From NCBI RefSeq assembly GCF_021010575.1, contig NZ_JAJNAG010000003.1, positions 62,001-126,000 on the forward strand: a stretch of DNA of 64,000 bases. Reading direction: 5' to 3'. Made by a program: the position numbers and the translations under genes. Every line of letters begins with the position of its first letter. Within the stretch, counting starts at the first letter, position 1. Positions 27,001-38,174 of the stretch are shown piece after piece. This DNA is from Limnobaculum eriocheiris (GTDB lineage Bacteria; Pseudomonadota; Gammaproteobacteria; Enterobacterales; Enterobacteriaceae). The notes under the pieces are model-generated. The model had not been told where the DNA came from. It saw nothing but the letters and a program-made list of their open reading frames with translations, and did no database searches.

Positions 27001-27804
27001 ATGATTAAATCGGCAGCGAATTTGGTCGAAGTAAGGGGGATGTCGTTTTCCCGTAATGGTCGTCCAATATTTCAGGATATCAACCTGACGGTACCCCGCG
27101 GTAAAGTTACTGCAATTATGGGCCCTTCAGGCATTGGTAAAACCACATTATTACGGTTAATCGGCGGGCAGTTGGCTCCGGATAGCGGTGATATCATTTT
27201 TGACGGGGACAACATCCCGACCCTTTCCCGTCGCCACCTGTATGAAGTCCGTAAAAAGATGAGCATGCTGTTCCAGTCAGGAGCACTGTTCACTGATTTA
27301 ACGGTATTTGACAATGTGGCTTATCCTTTACGGGAACACACCCAATTACCTGAAGCGTTGCTACGCAGCACCGTATTGATGAAGCTGGAGGCGGTTGGCC
27401 TGCGCGGTGCTGCCAACCTGATGCCAGCAGAACTGTCGGGCGGTATGGCGCGTCGGGCCGCTTTGGCTCGGGCAATTGCTCTTGAACCTGAACTGATTAT
27501 GTTCGATGAACCTTTTGTCGGTCAGGATCCAATCACCATGGGGGTACTGGTTAAACTGATTGATGAGCTTAACCATTCATTAGGTATCACCTGCATTGTG
27601 GTTTCACACGATGTGCCGGAAGTCTTGAGCATTGCTGATTATGCTTATATTGTGGCGGAGCATCGTGTTATTGCAGAAGGAACGCCGGACGAATTACGTG
27701 CTAACCCTGACCCTCGCGCCAGACAGTTTCTGGACGGTGTGGCAGATGGCCCGGTTCCTTTCCGTTTTCCCGCCGGTGATTATAAAACGGAGTTACTAAG
27801 TTAA
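27001..27804 (+). CDS. mlaF: Phospholipid transport ATPase MlaF
   Basis: The 267-residue ABC ATPase shows Walker [10 protein letters not shown], signature LSGGMARR and Walker B LIMFDEPF. It drives the MlaFEDB complex that moves phospholipid between the membranes to keep outer-membrane asymmetry. AAGGA precedes the ATG, and the stop overlaps mlaE by one base. Confidence 0.98.
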   Translation: MIKSAANLVEVRGMSFSRNGRPIFQDINLTVPRGKVTAIMGPSGIGKTTLLRLIGGQLAPDSGDIIFDGDNIPTLSRRHLYEVRKKMSMLFQSGALFTDLTVFDNVAYPLREHTQLPEALLRSTVLMKLEAVGLRGAANLMPAELSGGMARRAALARAIALEPELIMFDEPFVGQDPITMGVLVKLIDELNHSLGITCIVVSHDVPEVLSIADYAYIVAEHRVIAEGTPDELRANPDPRARQFLDGVADGPVPFRFPAGDYKTELLS

Positions 27805-28586
27805 TGTTGCTACAGGCATTGGCGTCTTTAGGGCGTCGTGGTATCCATTTTTGCACCTCATTTGGCCGCTCCGGTTTGATGTTATATGGAGCACTGGTTG
27901 GAAAGCCGGAGTTTCGCAAGCAGTGGCCGCTATTACTCAAGCAACTGTATGTTGTGGGCGTTCAGTCTCTGCTGATTATTATGGTTTCCGGCCTGTTTAT
28001 CGGCATGGTTCTGGGGTTACAGGGCTATCTGATCCTTACCACCTACAGTGCAGAAGCCAGTCTGGGTATGATGGTGGCACTCTCTTTACTGCGCGAACTG
28101 GGGCCGGTTGTTACCGCCTTGCTGTTTGCCGGTCGGGCTGGTTCGGCGTTAACCGCGGAGATTGGCCTGATGAAAGCGACGGAGCAGCTTTCCAGCCTGG
28201 AGATGATGGCCGTTGATCCACTGCGCCGGGTTATTACTCCACGTTTTTGGGCTGGTTTTATCAGTATGCCGGTGTTAACCGCGATTTTTGTCGCGGTCGG
28301 TATTCTGGGGGGAGCCATGGTTGGTGTGGACTGGAAAGGGATCGATGATGGTTTCTTCTGGGCGGCAATGCAGGACTCCGTTAGCTGGCACACCGACCTG
28401 CTGAACTGTTTAATTAAAAGTGTAGTATTTGCAATCACAGTAACCTGGATTGCGCTTTATAATGGCTATGACTGTATTCCTACATCGGAAGGAATTAGCC
28501 AGGCGACTACTCGTACCGTCGTGCATGCCTCTCTCGCCGTATTAGGCGTAGATTTTGTACTGACCGCAATGATGTTTGGGAATTAA
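27804..28586 (+). CDS. mlaE: Phospholipid transport permease MlaE
   Basis: The 260-residue MlaE-family permease has about five to six helices. The conserved [18 protein letters not shown] loop and [17 protein letters not shown] are present. It forms the membrane channel of the Mla complex. The start overlaps mlaF (TAATG). Confidence 0.98.
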   Translation: MLLQALASLGRRGIHFCTSFGRSGLMLYGALVGKPEFRKQWPLLLKQLYVVGVQSLLIIMVSGLFIGMVLGLQGYLILTTYSAEASLGMMVALSLLRELGPVVTALLFAGRAGSALTAEIGLMKATEQLSSLEMMAVDPLRRVITPRFWAGFISMPVLTAIFVAVGILGGAMVGVDWKGIDDGFFWAAMQDSVSWHTDLLNCLIKSVVFAITVTWIALYNGYDCIPTSEGISQATTRTVVHASLAVLGVDFVLTAMMFGN

Positions 28587-28590
28587 ATCG

Positions 28591-29106
28591 ATGCAAAGTA
28601 AAAAAACGGAAATCTGGGTAGGGGTGTTCATGCTGATTGGCCTGTGCTCACTTTTATTCCTGTGTTTAAAAGTCGCTGATGTGAAATCTTTGGGTAATGA
28701 GCCAACTTATCGGCTTTACGCTACATTTGATAACATCGGCGGGTTAAAAGCGCGTTCCCCGGTGAGAGTAGGGGGTGTTTTGGTTGGCCGTGTGGCTGAT
28801 ATTACCCTCGATCAAAAAACCTACTTCCCGCGCGTAGCAATTGATATGCAGCAACGTTTTAACCATATTCCGGATACCAGTTCTTTATCGATTCGCACTT
28901 CCGGCTTGTTGGGTGAGCAGTTTCTGGCGCTGAACATTGGCTTTGAAGATGAAGAAATGGGAACCAAAATTCTGAAAGATGGCGATGAGGTCAAAGATAC
29001 CAAGTCAGCAATGGTATTGGAGGATCTTATTGGTCAGTTCTTATATAAAAGCGGCGGTGATGAAAAACCGGCTGATGAAAGTACTGCGCCTGCACCGGTT
29101 CATTAA
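28591..29106 (+). CDS. mlaD: Phospholipid-binding MCE protein MlaD
   Basis: Started at MQSKKTEIWVG, which matches E. coli MlaD, the protein has 171 residues; an in-frame ATG five codons earlier lies inside mlaE. One membrane helix (about 8-26) is followed by one MCE domain (YATFDNIGGLKARSPVRVGG, SLSIRTSGLLGEQ). It forms the hexameric periplasmic ring of the Mla complex. It is slightly shorter at the C-terminus than in E. coli (183). Confidence 0.97.
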   Translation: MQSKKTEIWVGVFMLIGLCSLLFLCLKVADVKSLGNEPTYRLYATFDNIGGLKARSPVRVGGVLVGRVADITLDQKTYFPRVAIDMQQRFNHIPDTSSLSIRTSGLLGEQFLALNIGFEDEEMGTKILKDGDEVKDTKSAMVLEDLIGQFLYKSGGDEKPADESTAPAPVH

Positions 29107-29190
29107 TATAACCGGCTGGCAAAAGGTTGGTTACGGAGTTAACCATGTTTATTCAACATTATGGACAACAGTAGGATAAGAGGAACAGCT

Positions 29191-29823
29191 ATGTTAAAAC
29201 GTTTTATGATGGCAGCACTTTTCATTATTGCCCCTTTGGCGGCAAATGCGGCTGATGCCAGTAATCCTTACCAGCAGATGCAAGTTGCGGCGGAAAAAGT
29301 CTTTACCCGTCTGACCAATGAACAACCTAAGATTAAGCAAAACCCTGACTACTTACGTACCGTGGTGAAGGAAGAGCTCCTGCCCTATATTCAGGTTAAA
29401 TATGCCGGTGCACTGGTGTTAGGTCGTTATTATCGTGATGCAACGCCGGCACAGCGTGATGCTTATATGCCAGCCTTTGAAGCCTATATGGAGCAGGCTT
29501 ATGGGCAGGCACTGGCGATGTATAATGGTCAAAAGTATCAAATTGCGCCTGAGCAACCATTAGGGGATAAGGATAACGTTTCTATTCGTATCACCATTAA
29601 TGACACCAACGGCCGTCCTCCAGTTCGTCTGGACTTCCAATGGCGTAAAAATACCAAAACCGGTGAATGGCAGGCTTATGACATGATTGCTGAAGGTATC
29701 AGTATGATCACCACCAAGCAAAATGAGTGGGCTGAAACCCTGCGCCGTGAAGGTGTTGATGGCTTAACTCAACAGCTGAAGACGTTAGCCAGTCAGCCAA
29801 TTACTCTGGATGATAAAAAATAA
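29191..29823 (+). CDS. mlaC: Periplasmic phospholipid-binding protein MlaC
   Basis: The start at 29191 has AAGAGGAACAGCT upstream and gives a 210-residue protein with a clean signal peptide ending [32 protein letters not shown] and [14 protein letters not shown] match E. coli MlaC. It ferries phospholipid between the outer-membrane MlaA-OmpC and MlaFEDB. Confidence 0.97.
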   Translation: MLKRFMMAALFIIAPLAANAADASNPYQQMQVAAEKVFTRLTNEQPKIKQNPDYLRTVVKEELLPYIQVKYAGALVLGRYYRDATPAQRDAYMPAFEAYMEQAYGQALAMYNGQKYQIAPEQPLGDKDNVSIRITINDTNGRPPVRLDFQWRKNTKTGEWQAYDMIAEGISMITTKQNEWAETLRREGVDGLTQQLKTLASQPITLDDKK

Positions 29824-30143
29824 TGCAGAACGCTCTGAACTGGCAGGCTGAAAATGGCGTAATAGCGTTAAGCGGTGATTTAGATCGCGAAACGTTACTG
29901 CCGTTCTGGCAAGCTCGGCAGCAGGCTATCGGTACGGATATTGCTACCATTGACGTATCTGGCCTGTCCCGGGTAGATTCCGCAGGATTAGCGATGCTGG
30001 TTCATCTGTTGGATGAGGGGGAAGCTCGCAAGCAGCCGCTACAACTAACGGGAATTACGGAGAAGCTGCAAATGTTGGCATCTTTGTATAATCTGCAACA
30101 AATTATTCAGCCTTACCTCGTGAGTACACCAACCATGGTGTGA
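29823..30143 (+). CDS. mlaB: STAS-domain protein MlaB
   Basis: The 106-residue STAS protein contains IDVSGLSRVDSAGLAMLVHL, the family core. It binds MlaF and stabilises the transporter. Its start overlaps the mlaC stop (TAATG). It is slightly longer than E. coli MlaB (97). Confidence 0.95.
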   Translation: MQNALNWQAENGVIALSGDLDRETLLPFWQARQQAIGTDIATIDVSGLSRVDSAGLAMLVHLLDEGEARKQPLQLTGITEKLQMLASLYNLQQIIQPYLVSTPTMV

Positions 30144-30174
30144 TAGTATGTTCATCAGGCTGATTTGAAATGAG

Positions 30175-30214
30175 TCGCGGAGATATAGATATCTATATCT
30201 CCGCGATGTTTTTG
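30175..30214 (+). terminator. Terminator of the mla operon, 32-nt perfect palindrome
   Basis: TCGCGGAGATATAGAT and its exact complement occupy 30175-30206 with no formal loop. TGTTTTTG follows. It separates mlaB from ibaG, which must then have its own promoter or depend on readthrough. Confidence 0.88.
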
Positions 30215-30296
30215 TAGCTAATCTGAGCGTACATGCTAATTTAAGCTGTTTTTCATTCTGAAAAGCAGGTCCTTTCTGATTAATATAGTGAAGACG

Positions 30297-30551
30297 ATGG
30301 ATATTAATGAAATAAGACAAATTTTGCTCGATGCATTAAATCTGCAAGATGTTCGCGTCACCGGTGACGGTAGCCATTTTCAGGTGATTGCCATTGGTGA
30401 TATGTTTGAAGGTATGAGCCGCGTTAAGCAGCAGCAGGCCGTCTATGCGCCGCTGATGGAATATATTTCTGATAACCGTATCCATGCACTGTCGATTAAG
30501 GTGTATACCCCGGCAGAGTGGGAACGTGACCGTAAACTGAGCGGTATGTAA
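30297..30551 (+). CDS. ibaG: BolA-family protein IbaG
   Basis: The ATG at 30297 gives 84 residues, the E. coli IbaG length; a GTG three codons earlier is less likely. [23 protein letters not shown] and [14 protein letters not shown] are the BolA/IbaG blocks. IbaG works with monothiol glutaredoxin in iron-sulfur cluster and acid stress functions. It lies between mlaB and murA as in E. coli. Confidence 0.96.
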   Translation: MDINEIRQILLDALNLQDVRVTGDGSHFQVIAIGDMFEGMSRVKQQQAVYAPLMEYISDNRIHALSIKVYTPAEWERDRKLSGM

Positions 30552-30603
30552 TTGGGCCAAATATCCCATGTCAGTAGTAAATTTATCGATGTTGATTAAA
30601 TAA

Positions 30604-31944
<1,341 letters not shown>

Positions 31945-31973
31945 CAGCTAAGTTGGTTATTTGAATTAATGAA

Positions 31974-32014
31974 AAAGTGCGCAGAACATATGTTCTGCGC
32001 ACTTTCTGTTTTTA
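31974..32014. terminator. Bidirectional terminator between murA and degS
   Basis: A 32-nt perfect palindrome (AAAGTGCGCAGAACAT and its complement, 31974-32005) is followed by CTGTTTTTAC on the plus strand and TTTTTCATT on the minus strand. The flanking genes converge, so it can serve both. Confidence 0.9.
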
Positions 32015-32033
32015 CTGAAACGTCTGGAATAAA

Positions 32034-33107
32034 TTAGTTGTTTTGCGCCGGGTATTCGGAGATTTTCAGCGTGAAGGTCATGCGTTGGCCCTGACGTAAT
32101 ACCACGACCGGAATATTGGTGCCAGGGCGGATTTCGGAGACTTCGTCCATCACTTCAATGGCGGAGGTCGCAGGTTTGTTGTTGACGTTAACCAGAATGT
32201 CACCGACCAGTAATCCGGCCTGTTCTGCCGGGCCGCCCGGGGTTACGGAACGCACCAGAATACCCTGTAGTCGATCGAATGGGCTCCCCTGATTTTGCAT
32301 CTGGCTGAATTCACGACCTTCGATACCGATAAAACCACGAATTACCCGTCCATCCCGAATCAATTTATTCATGATTTTAGTGGCAAGCTCGGTTGGAATA
32401 GCAAAACCAATACCTTCAGGCGTATCACCATCGGTGCGTTTATCTAATGACAGGGTATTGATACCCACTAATTCACCTAAGGTATTAATTAATGCACCGC
32501 CGGAGTTACCGTGGTTAATTGAGGCATCGGTTTGCAGCAGGTTTTGTCGACCGTAGGGACTGAGGCTGGTTCTCCCGGTGGCGCTGATAATGCCCTGAGT
32601 AACGGTTTGCCCGAGGTTATAAGGGTTACCTATCGCCAGAACCACATCGCCAACATGGGGAGAACGTTTTGAGTTAATCGGAATAACCGGCAGATTGTCC
32701 TCTTTAATTTTGAGAACTGCCAAATCGGTTAAAGTATCAGCACCTACTAAAATCGCTTCATAAACCTGACCATTCTGTAATGTGATAATTATCTGGTCAG
32801 CATTCAGGATAACGTGTCTGTTGGTAATGATATAACCTTTCTTATTCATAATAACGCCAGAGCCCAGGGTGTTAATCCCTAATGTATTCTGACTGGAAGA
32901 ACTAAGAGCGCTGCGGTTATAGACGTTAACCACCGCAGGGGCAGCGCGCCTGACGGCACTGTTATAGCTTACTGGTGATTCACTGAGGGGTAAATTCAGG
33001 GAATTGTTAAATAGCCCCGACGCATCACGCAGCGAGGGAAATATCATCAGCAAAGCAGCGGCAATAATTAAGCCAATAATTATTGAACGTAACAGTTTGG
33101 CAAGCAT
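32034..33107 (-). CDS. degS: Serine endoprotease DegS
   Basis: By homology the start is at MLAKLLRS (358 codons including stop; E. coli DegS 355 residues); longer starts upstream lack support. One N-terminal membrane helix is followed by the protease domain with triad histidine in TNRHVI, aspartate in LTDLAVL and serine in HGNSGGA, then one PDZ domain. It senses misfolded outer-membrane proteins and cuts RseA to release sigma-E. No clear ribosome site was found, so the exact start is uncertain. Confidence 0.94.
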   Translation of the reverse strand: MLAKLLRSIIIGLIIAAALLMIFPSLRDASGLFNNSLNLPLSESPVSYNSAVRRAAPAVVNVYNRSALSSSSQNTLGINTLGSGVIMNKKGYIITNRHVILNADQIIITLQNGQVYEAILVGADTLTDLAVLKIKEDNLPVIPINSKRSPHVGDVVLAIGNPYNLGQTVTQGIISATGRTSLSPYGRQNLLQTDASINHGNSGGALINTLGELVGINTLSLDKRTDGDTPEGIGFAIPTELATKIMNKLIRDGRVIRGFIGIEGREFSQMQNQGSPFDRLQGILVRSVTPGGPAEQAGLLVGDILVNVNNKPATSAIEVMDEVSEIRPGTNIPVVVLRQGQRMTFTLKISEYPAQNN

Positions 33108-33156
33108 GCATATCATCAAAAATAGTAAAGGTAAGGAAGGATACCATGACTTGAAC

Positions 33157-33185
33157 GGATACGGCATAGTGCCGTATCCTTTTTT
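33157..33185 (+). terminator. Terminator-like hairpin in the degQ-degS gap, plus-strand orientation
   Basis: GGATACGGCA (33157-33166) and TGCCGTATCC (33170-33179) enclose a 3-base loop, followed by six T on the plus strand. Both flanking genes are on the minus strand, so a simple terminator for degQ would need the T run on the other side. Confidence 0.75.
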
Positions 33186-33195
33186 GCGATCGGAA

Positions 33196-34569
33196 TTAAC
33201 GTAGAATTAGATAGATATTGTCATCATCGCGTAAAATATTGAGCGCCAGCACATTTGGCTTGCTATCCAGTATTTTGCGCAGTTCACCAATATTAGTGGT
33301 ACGGTCGCTGTTGACCCCAATGATCATATCGCCAGCCTTTAAGCCACTTTGAGCGGCCGGGGAGTCTTTTTCCACGTCTTTAATCATCACACCTTTGGTG
33401 CCTTTAACTTCACCATTATTAAAGCTTGCTCCCTGCAAGGCCGGTGACAGGGATTCTGCACTAATGGAAGTTTGCTCGCTGTTTTGCAGCTCTACGCTAA
33501 CTTCCATTGGCTTGCCTTCACGCAGCAGACCCAGTTTTACTTTCTTACCGGCTCCGGCAGTAGCGACTTTAGCCCGTAGTTCAGCAAAGCTGCTGATGGT
33601 TTTACCATCCAGTGAGGTGATCACATCGCCAGATTTAATGCCAGCCTGCGCCGCCGCAGATTTAGGCAGAACTTCGCTCACAAATGCTCCGCGCTGGGCA
33701 TCAACTTTAAACGCTTTTGCCATCTCGGCAGTCATTTCACTGCCTTTAATACCTAACATGCCGCGTTTAACTTCACCGTACTTAATTAACTGGTCGGTTA
33801 GGTTTTGCACCATATTGCTTGGGATGGCAAAGCCGATGCCCACGTTACCGCCGCTGGGGGCGAGGATCGCGGTATTAATACCAATCAGCTCACCGTTAAG
33901 GTTAACCAGCGCACCGCCGGAGTTACCGCGGTTAATGGAGGCATCTGTCTGGATAAAGTTTTCCAGGCCTTCCAGATTCAGGCCGCTACGGCCTAAAGCG
34001 GAAATAATACCGGATGTAGCGGTCTGACCCAGACCAAATGGGTTACCTACCGCAACGGCGAAATCACCAACGCGCAGGGTATCAGAATCAGACATCTTAA
34101 TAGAGGTCAGATCCTTTGGATTAGAGTCGGTTAACTGCAGCAGGGCGATATCTGATTGCTCATCACGTCCAATCAGTTTTGCCTGATACTCTTTACCGTT
34201 GTTCAACTGAACACGAATTTTGTCTGCATTGTTAATCACGTGGTTGTTAGTCACCACATAACCTTTCTCTGCATTGATAATGACACCAGAACCCAGTCCT
34301 TCAAATGGACGGGTGCGTTGTTGTTCAGACGGCATATTTGGACCAAAGAAGAACTTAAACTCTTCAGGGATCCGCTGACGCTGAACCTGTGTACCTTCAA
34401 CATATACGCTGACAACAGCAGGAAGAACTTTATCCAACATTGGGGCCAGGCTGGGAACTTGCTCTCCGGCTACGGTGGTTGGTAGAGCCGCATTGGCCGC
34501 CGGTACTGAGGAAAAAGTTAATCCCAAACTGACGGTCAGGGCGATTAATAATAAAGTAGTTTTTTTCAT
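33196..34569 (-). CDS. degQ: Periplasmic serine protease DegQ
   Basis: The 457-residue protein has a signal peptide ending near VPAANA and an HtrA protease domain with TNNHVI, SDIALLQL and RGNSGGA as triad sites. Two PDZ domains follow. Length fits E. coli DegQ (455) better than DegP. It degrades and chaperones misfolded envelope proteins. The degQ-degS pairing is as in E. coli. Confidence 0.95.
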   Translation of the reverse strand: MKKTTLLLIALTVSLGLTFSSVPAANAALPTTVAGEQVPSLAPMLDKVLPAVVSVYVEGTQVQRQRIPEEFKFFFGPNMPSEQQRTRPFEGLGSGVIINAEKGYVVTNNHVINNADKIRVQLNNGKEYQAKLIGRDEQSDIALLQLTDSNPKDLTSIKMSDSDTLRVGDFAVAVGNPFGLGQTATSGIISALGRSGLNLEGLENFIQTDASINRGNSGGALVNLNGELIGINTAILAPSGGNVGIGFAIPSNMVQNLTDQLIKYGEVKRGMLGIKGSEMTAEMAKAFKVDAQRGAFVSEVLPKSAAAQAGIKSGDVITSLDGKTISSFAELRAKVATAGAGKKVKLGLLREGKPMEVSVELQNSEQTSISAESLSPALQGASFNNGEVKGTKGVMIKDVEKDSPAAQSGLKAGDMIIGVNSDRTTNIGELRKILDSKPNVLALNILRDDDNIYLILR

Positions 34570-34778
34570 GGGTGATTACTCTCAATACCAACAGGTTACA
34601 TGTTTAAACTATGACAAAATGGTGTAGCTAATGCTATGACTGTATATCGTGTCAAAAAGTTCATGATTCAAGCGCCAGTCAGGGCTGAGATAGGTCGTAT
34701 CAGGAAATGTGATACGCTTCAAATACAGCCGGGGCGCAGATAAAAAGCATAAAGTAAAGAAAGGTAATTAATTGTAGC

Positions 34779-34812
34779 AGAAGAAAATGACGCTATCGGG
34801 GAGATAGCGTCA
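34779..34812 (-). terminator. Terminator downstream of zapG
   Basis: TGACGCTATC (34788-34797) pairs with GATAGCGTCA (34803-34812) over a 5-base loop. On the minus strand it is followed by TTTTCTTCTG. It lies 9 bases after the zapG stop. Confidence 0.85.
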
Positions 34813-34821
34813 TCAGAGATT

Positions 34822-35232
34822 TTAGTCTTTGCGTTCCGAGCGGAATAATCCGGAAGCACCTTCAGAATAGTCCCGCGGCGGGATATCAGCAGACAGCTGA
34901 TCTTGTTCTGAAGCAGAAGAAACGGGCTTATAGTTGATATAGCTAAACGGATTATCGCTGGTGGCCATATCAGGTAACAGCGCGGTTGAACTTTTAATCA
35001 TATGTTTCTGGAACTGGCGATAATCTTGCGCCATTTTCTCTAACAGCTCTGCGCTGTGGGAAAAGTGACTAACCAACTCCTGACGGTAAGCTTCCAGCTC
35101 TGCCTTATTCTTATTTAGCTCCTGCTGTAATGCAGTTTGTTGACGTAGTTTTCTGTTACCAAAACGCATAGCTAACGCGCCAATGATAAGACCAACAACT
35201 AAGCCAGCAATCAGTGCATACTCCCAAGTCAT
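34822..35232 (-). CDS. zapG: Cell-division/envelope protein ZapG (YhcB)
   Basis: The 136-residue product matches E. coli YhcB (132): one N-terminal membrane helix (about 5-21), a long coiled coil rich in Gln, Glu and Lys, and the conserved YRQFQKHMIKSSTALLP block of DUF1043. It interacts with division and cell-wall proteins. In E. coli the divergent neighbour is zapE; here the citrate island begins instead. Confidence 0.95.
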   Translation of the reverse strand: MTWEYALIAGLVVGLIIGALAMRFGNRKLRQQTALQQELNKNKAELEAYRQELVSHFSHSAELLEKMAQDYRQFQKHMIKSSTALLPDMATSDNPFSYINYKPVSSASEQDQLSADIPPRDYSEGASGLFRSERKD

Positions 35233-35516
35233 ATTGACTCCTTTTTACGATCACAAATTACAGAGGGGCAATCCCGGATAACAGAGTAATAGTGGAACAA
35301 GTCTCTTTTACTGATAGTTCTGTGCTCACCTTACCAGTGAAATCCACTTACTCAATTTTTACCAAACAACTATACCCGTAAATAGTGCTCCGGGGGAACC
35401 TCGTTCGACATTTCCCTATATCTTACCATGATAAAACGCACTTTTTAATCTTAAACCGGTAATGGGAGTTTTACGTCGTTATCCTTAGTAATGCTTTATT
35501 TATTAATTTGTTAGTA

Positions 35517-36206
35517 TTATTCGACCGGGATGCTTAAGCGATAAATACGCTGAGGCCGACCGACTTTGCCGTAAATAATTTCAGCCTGCAGGAATCGTTC
35601 CCTGGCACAAAACTCCAGATAGCGTCTGGCTGTTGTGCGGCTCAAGCCTAATTTTTTAGCAATATCTTCAGCGGTATAGCCAACTTGTGCGTCGCTGAAT
35701 GCGTCCTGAACAATCTTTAATGTAATTTCATCAATGCCGATAGGCATGGTTGGTTTAGCCTGAATGCGGGCGAAGGTGTTAAACATTTCGTCTACTTGCC
35801 ATTGGCTGACATCTTCCGTTTGTTCCTGAACCCGATGCAGGTGGCTAAGGCGAACCAGCGTCTGTTCCAGACGGTCATAAGAAACTGGCTTAAGCAGATA
35901 ATCAAAAACACCACAGCGAATGGCTTCCGAAACGGTATCAATATCACTGGCGGCAGTAATAAAAATGACTTCTCCATGATATTTTTCAGCGGAAAGTTCC
36001 TGTAATAGCTCAATGCCACGGCCATCTGGTAAATAGTTATCCAGAATGATCAAGTCGGGCTTGAAGTTATTAATCATCATGCGCCCTTGCTCAAGATTAC
36101 CGGCAAGCCAAACCTGACGACAGCTATTGTGACGTTTAATAAATTCAGCGTGCATTTCCGCGAGCGGGGTTTCATCCTCAATAATTAGAATATTTAGATA
36201 TTTCAT
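35517..36206 (-). CDS. dpiA: Response regulator DpiA/CitB
   Basis: The 229-residue protein has a receiver domain with the phospho-acceptor D56 (LIILDNYLPDG) and K in LLKPVSYD. A C-terminal helix-turn-helix (LGLSRTTARRYLEF) follows. It is the partner of the CitA/DpiB kinase encoded four bases upstream. In E. coli and Klebsiella this pair switches on the citrate fermentation genes under anaerobic conditions. Confidence 0.95.
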   Translation of the reverse strand: MKYLNILIIEDETPLAEMHAEFIKRHNSCRQVWLAGNLEQGRMMINNFKPDLIILDNYLPDGRGIELLQELSAEKYHGEVIFITAASDIDTVSEAIRCGVFDYLLKPVSYDRLEQTLVRLSHLHRVQEQTEDVSQWQVDEMFNTFARIQAKPTMPIGIDEITLKIVQDAFSDAQVGYTAEDIAKKLGLSRTTARRYLEFCARERFLQAEIIYGKVGRPQRIYRLSIPVE

Positions 36207-36210
36207 TTAA

Positions 36211-37839
36211 TTAACTTCCTTTTCCTTTGGGGATAAAAATAGAGAATACGGTGCCGCAAGGTTCATTATCATCAATAGTGATGGTGCCGTTATGTTGGTC
36301 AATATAGGTTTTGACCAGATAGAGACCGATGCCGTGGTCTCCGCTGTTTTTAGACGTCACGCCTCGCGTAAAAATAGTGTCACGAATATCGGGAGCAATG
36401 CCGCAGCCATTGTCTGAAACTTCAATAATTAGTTCAGAGCCTTCATCTGAAATAAAAAACTCAATGAGTTTATTGCTGTCAGGATTTTTTAATGTGGCTT
36501 CAAAAGCATTATTTAATAAATTTCCCAGAATACTGGCCAGCTCATTCTCTGTCAGTGGACTCACGCTAGCGCTCAGTGAACTGCTGGGAATGAACTGTAT
36601 TTCCAATCCAAGTTCTTTGGCCCGATGGTACTTACCAAACAGTAGGCCTGCAATCAGGCGATTTTTAAACATTTGGCTAATACTATCAATGAGAGACTGT
36701 TGGTTAGATGATTCGAATTTAACCATCTCCAGCGCACGGTCATACTCTTTTAGCTGTAATAATCCACCAATGGTGGAGATCCAGTTAAGATGCTCATGGC
36801 GTAGCGTGCGCAGGTTTTCTACATATTGTTGTATCTGACTAAGCTGGGCACTGAGGGTATTAATTTCATCATGACGACGGAAACTGATGACCCAACCCTG
36901 AAATTCGCCATCAATCCAAATTCCCACCCGGTTAGCAATAATTTTTAAACCATTAATGATCAGCAGATCGTCAATACGGTTAGTGCCACTGGTTTCAAGA
37001 AAGTAATCGGCAGGCGTAATTAAGTCCTGTACCCGATGGTCCGCCAGATACTTTGCTGTACCGACCAGCTTCAACATTTTTTGGGCATTCTGATTGATGG
37101 CCGTAATTTTACCTTCTGTATCAACGGCAATAAGTCCTTCGAAAACGGCACCAAACAGAGCGTCTTGCTGGCGTTGTACTCTGGCGATTTCCATCGGTTC
37201 CATGCCCATCATCTGTTTTTTAATATGGGTGGAAAATTGCCATGAGAGAAGAATGAGGATAAACAGAATCAGCATCAGGGCGCTGGTGAGCGGAAGGATT
37301 TGATTGGAGCGCCACATATCAATTTTACTATTGAGATAACCCAGGGATATAACGCCGATGACCTGGTTATTTTTATTCCAGATTGGGGTTTTTGCTCTGA
37401 GTGCCAGCCCCATGGAGCCTTCACTGCTGATAATATAGCTTTCACCTCGTTCCAGTGCGCCGGGCTTGTTCCACTGCATGGTATAACCAATCTTTTCCGG
37501 GTTGGGGTGATACAGGCGGATAGAGTTTTCATCACCAATCACCAGATAGCTGAAGTTAGACTCCATACTGAGACGGTCAGCTATCTTTTTAAGCTTTTGG
37601 GTATCTCTTTTTTCCACACCCTCAATCACATCATCCATTGAGGCAATAATCTTGGCCTGATTCATGGCGATTTCACTGACCTTTTCGGTCAGATAATTAT
37701 CTAACTGATATTCCATGAATTTGTTTAATGCGCCTAACAGCAAAGTAAAAACGACAAGCAATAATAAGAATACACGCCATTGAAATGACATGTTTTTTAA
37801 CATATTCTTAATATATTCCTTTTTAGTTTTAATACGCAT
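36211..37839 (-). CDS. dpiB: Citrate sensor histidine kinase DpiB/CitA
   Basis: The 542-residue kinase has two membrane helices flanking a periplasmic PAS/CitA sensor (MNQAKIIASMDDVIEGV, IRLYHPNPEKIGY, SMGLALRAKTP). A cytoplasmic PAS domain follows, then the phospho-histidine region (RTLRHEHLNW) and an ATPase domain (NLLNNAFEATL, DHGIGLYLVK). It senses external citrate. The sequence follows E. coli DpiB closely. The exact start among the early ATGs is uncertain. Confidence 0.95.
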   Translation of the reverse strand: MRIKTKKEYIKNMLKNMSFQWRVFLLLLVVFTLLLGALNKFMEYQLDNYLTEKVSEIAMNQAKIIASMDDVIEGVEKRDTQKLKKIADRLSMESNFSYLVIGDENSIRLYHPNPEKIGYTMQWNKPGALERGESYIISSEGSMGLALRAKTPIWNKNNQVIGVISLGYLNSKIDMWRSNQILPLTSALMLILFILILLSWQFSTHIKKQMMGMEPMEIARVQRQQDALFGAVFEGLIAVDTEGKITAINQNAQKMLKLVGTAKYLADHRVQDLITPADYFLETSGTNRIDDLLIINGLKIIANRVGIWIDGEFQGWVISFRRHDEINTLSAQLSQIQQYVENLRTLRHEHLNWISTIGGLLQLKEYDRALEMVKFESSNQQSLIDSISQMFKNRLIAGLLFGKYHRAKELGLEIQFIPSSSLSASVSPLTENELASILGNLLNNAFEATLKNPDSNKLIEFFISDEGSELIIEVSDNGCGIAPDIRDTIFTRGVTSKNSGDHGIGLYLVKTYIDQHNGTITIDDNEPCGTVFSIFIPKGKGS

Positions 37840-38174
37840 TTAACATTCGCTTTTTATTATTTAAGTTATCAGGAATGAATATAATTAATTTATTTATAAA
37901 ATGCATTTAATTAATAAAAAAAATAAAAACCATTAAGATATTAATGTTTATTCGGTTAAGTGTGAAGCAGATCAATTAACTACCTCAGCCTAGTTACTAT
38001 GATGTAATCCATGGTTTTATTAGTCAATTGGCTTATTTTTTAAATATTAAAATAACATTTCCGATAATGTTATAGACATCATTTTCTTTTAATTATTAAC
38101 TTCGGATAAAAATGGAAGTTAACACGGTATTTTTCTTTATTGCTATAGCTAAATACTTATATAGAGAATAAAAC
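37840..38174. promoter_or_regulatory. AT-rich divergent control region dpiB/citC
   Basis: These 335 bases between the kinase gene and citC hold no gene. They are very AT-rich. TGTGAAGCAGATCAAT at 37961-37976 resembles a CRP site with a weak right half. In related bacteria the response regulator and CRP act on such citrate promoters, so this is the likely control point. I could not define the regulator's sites. Confidence 0.5.
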
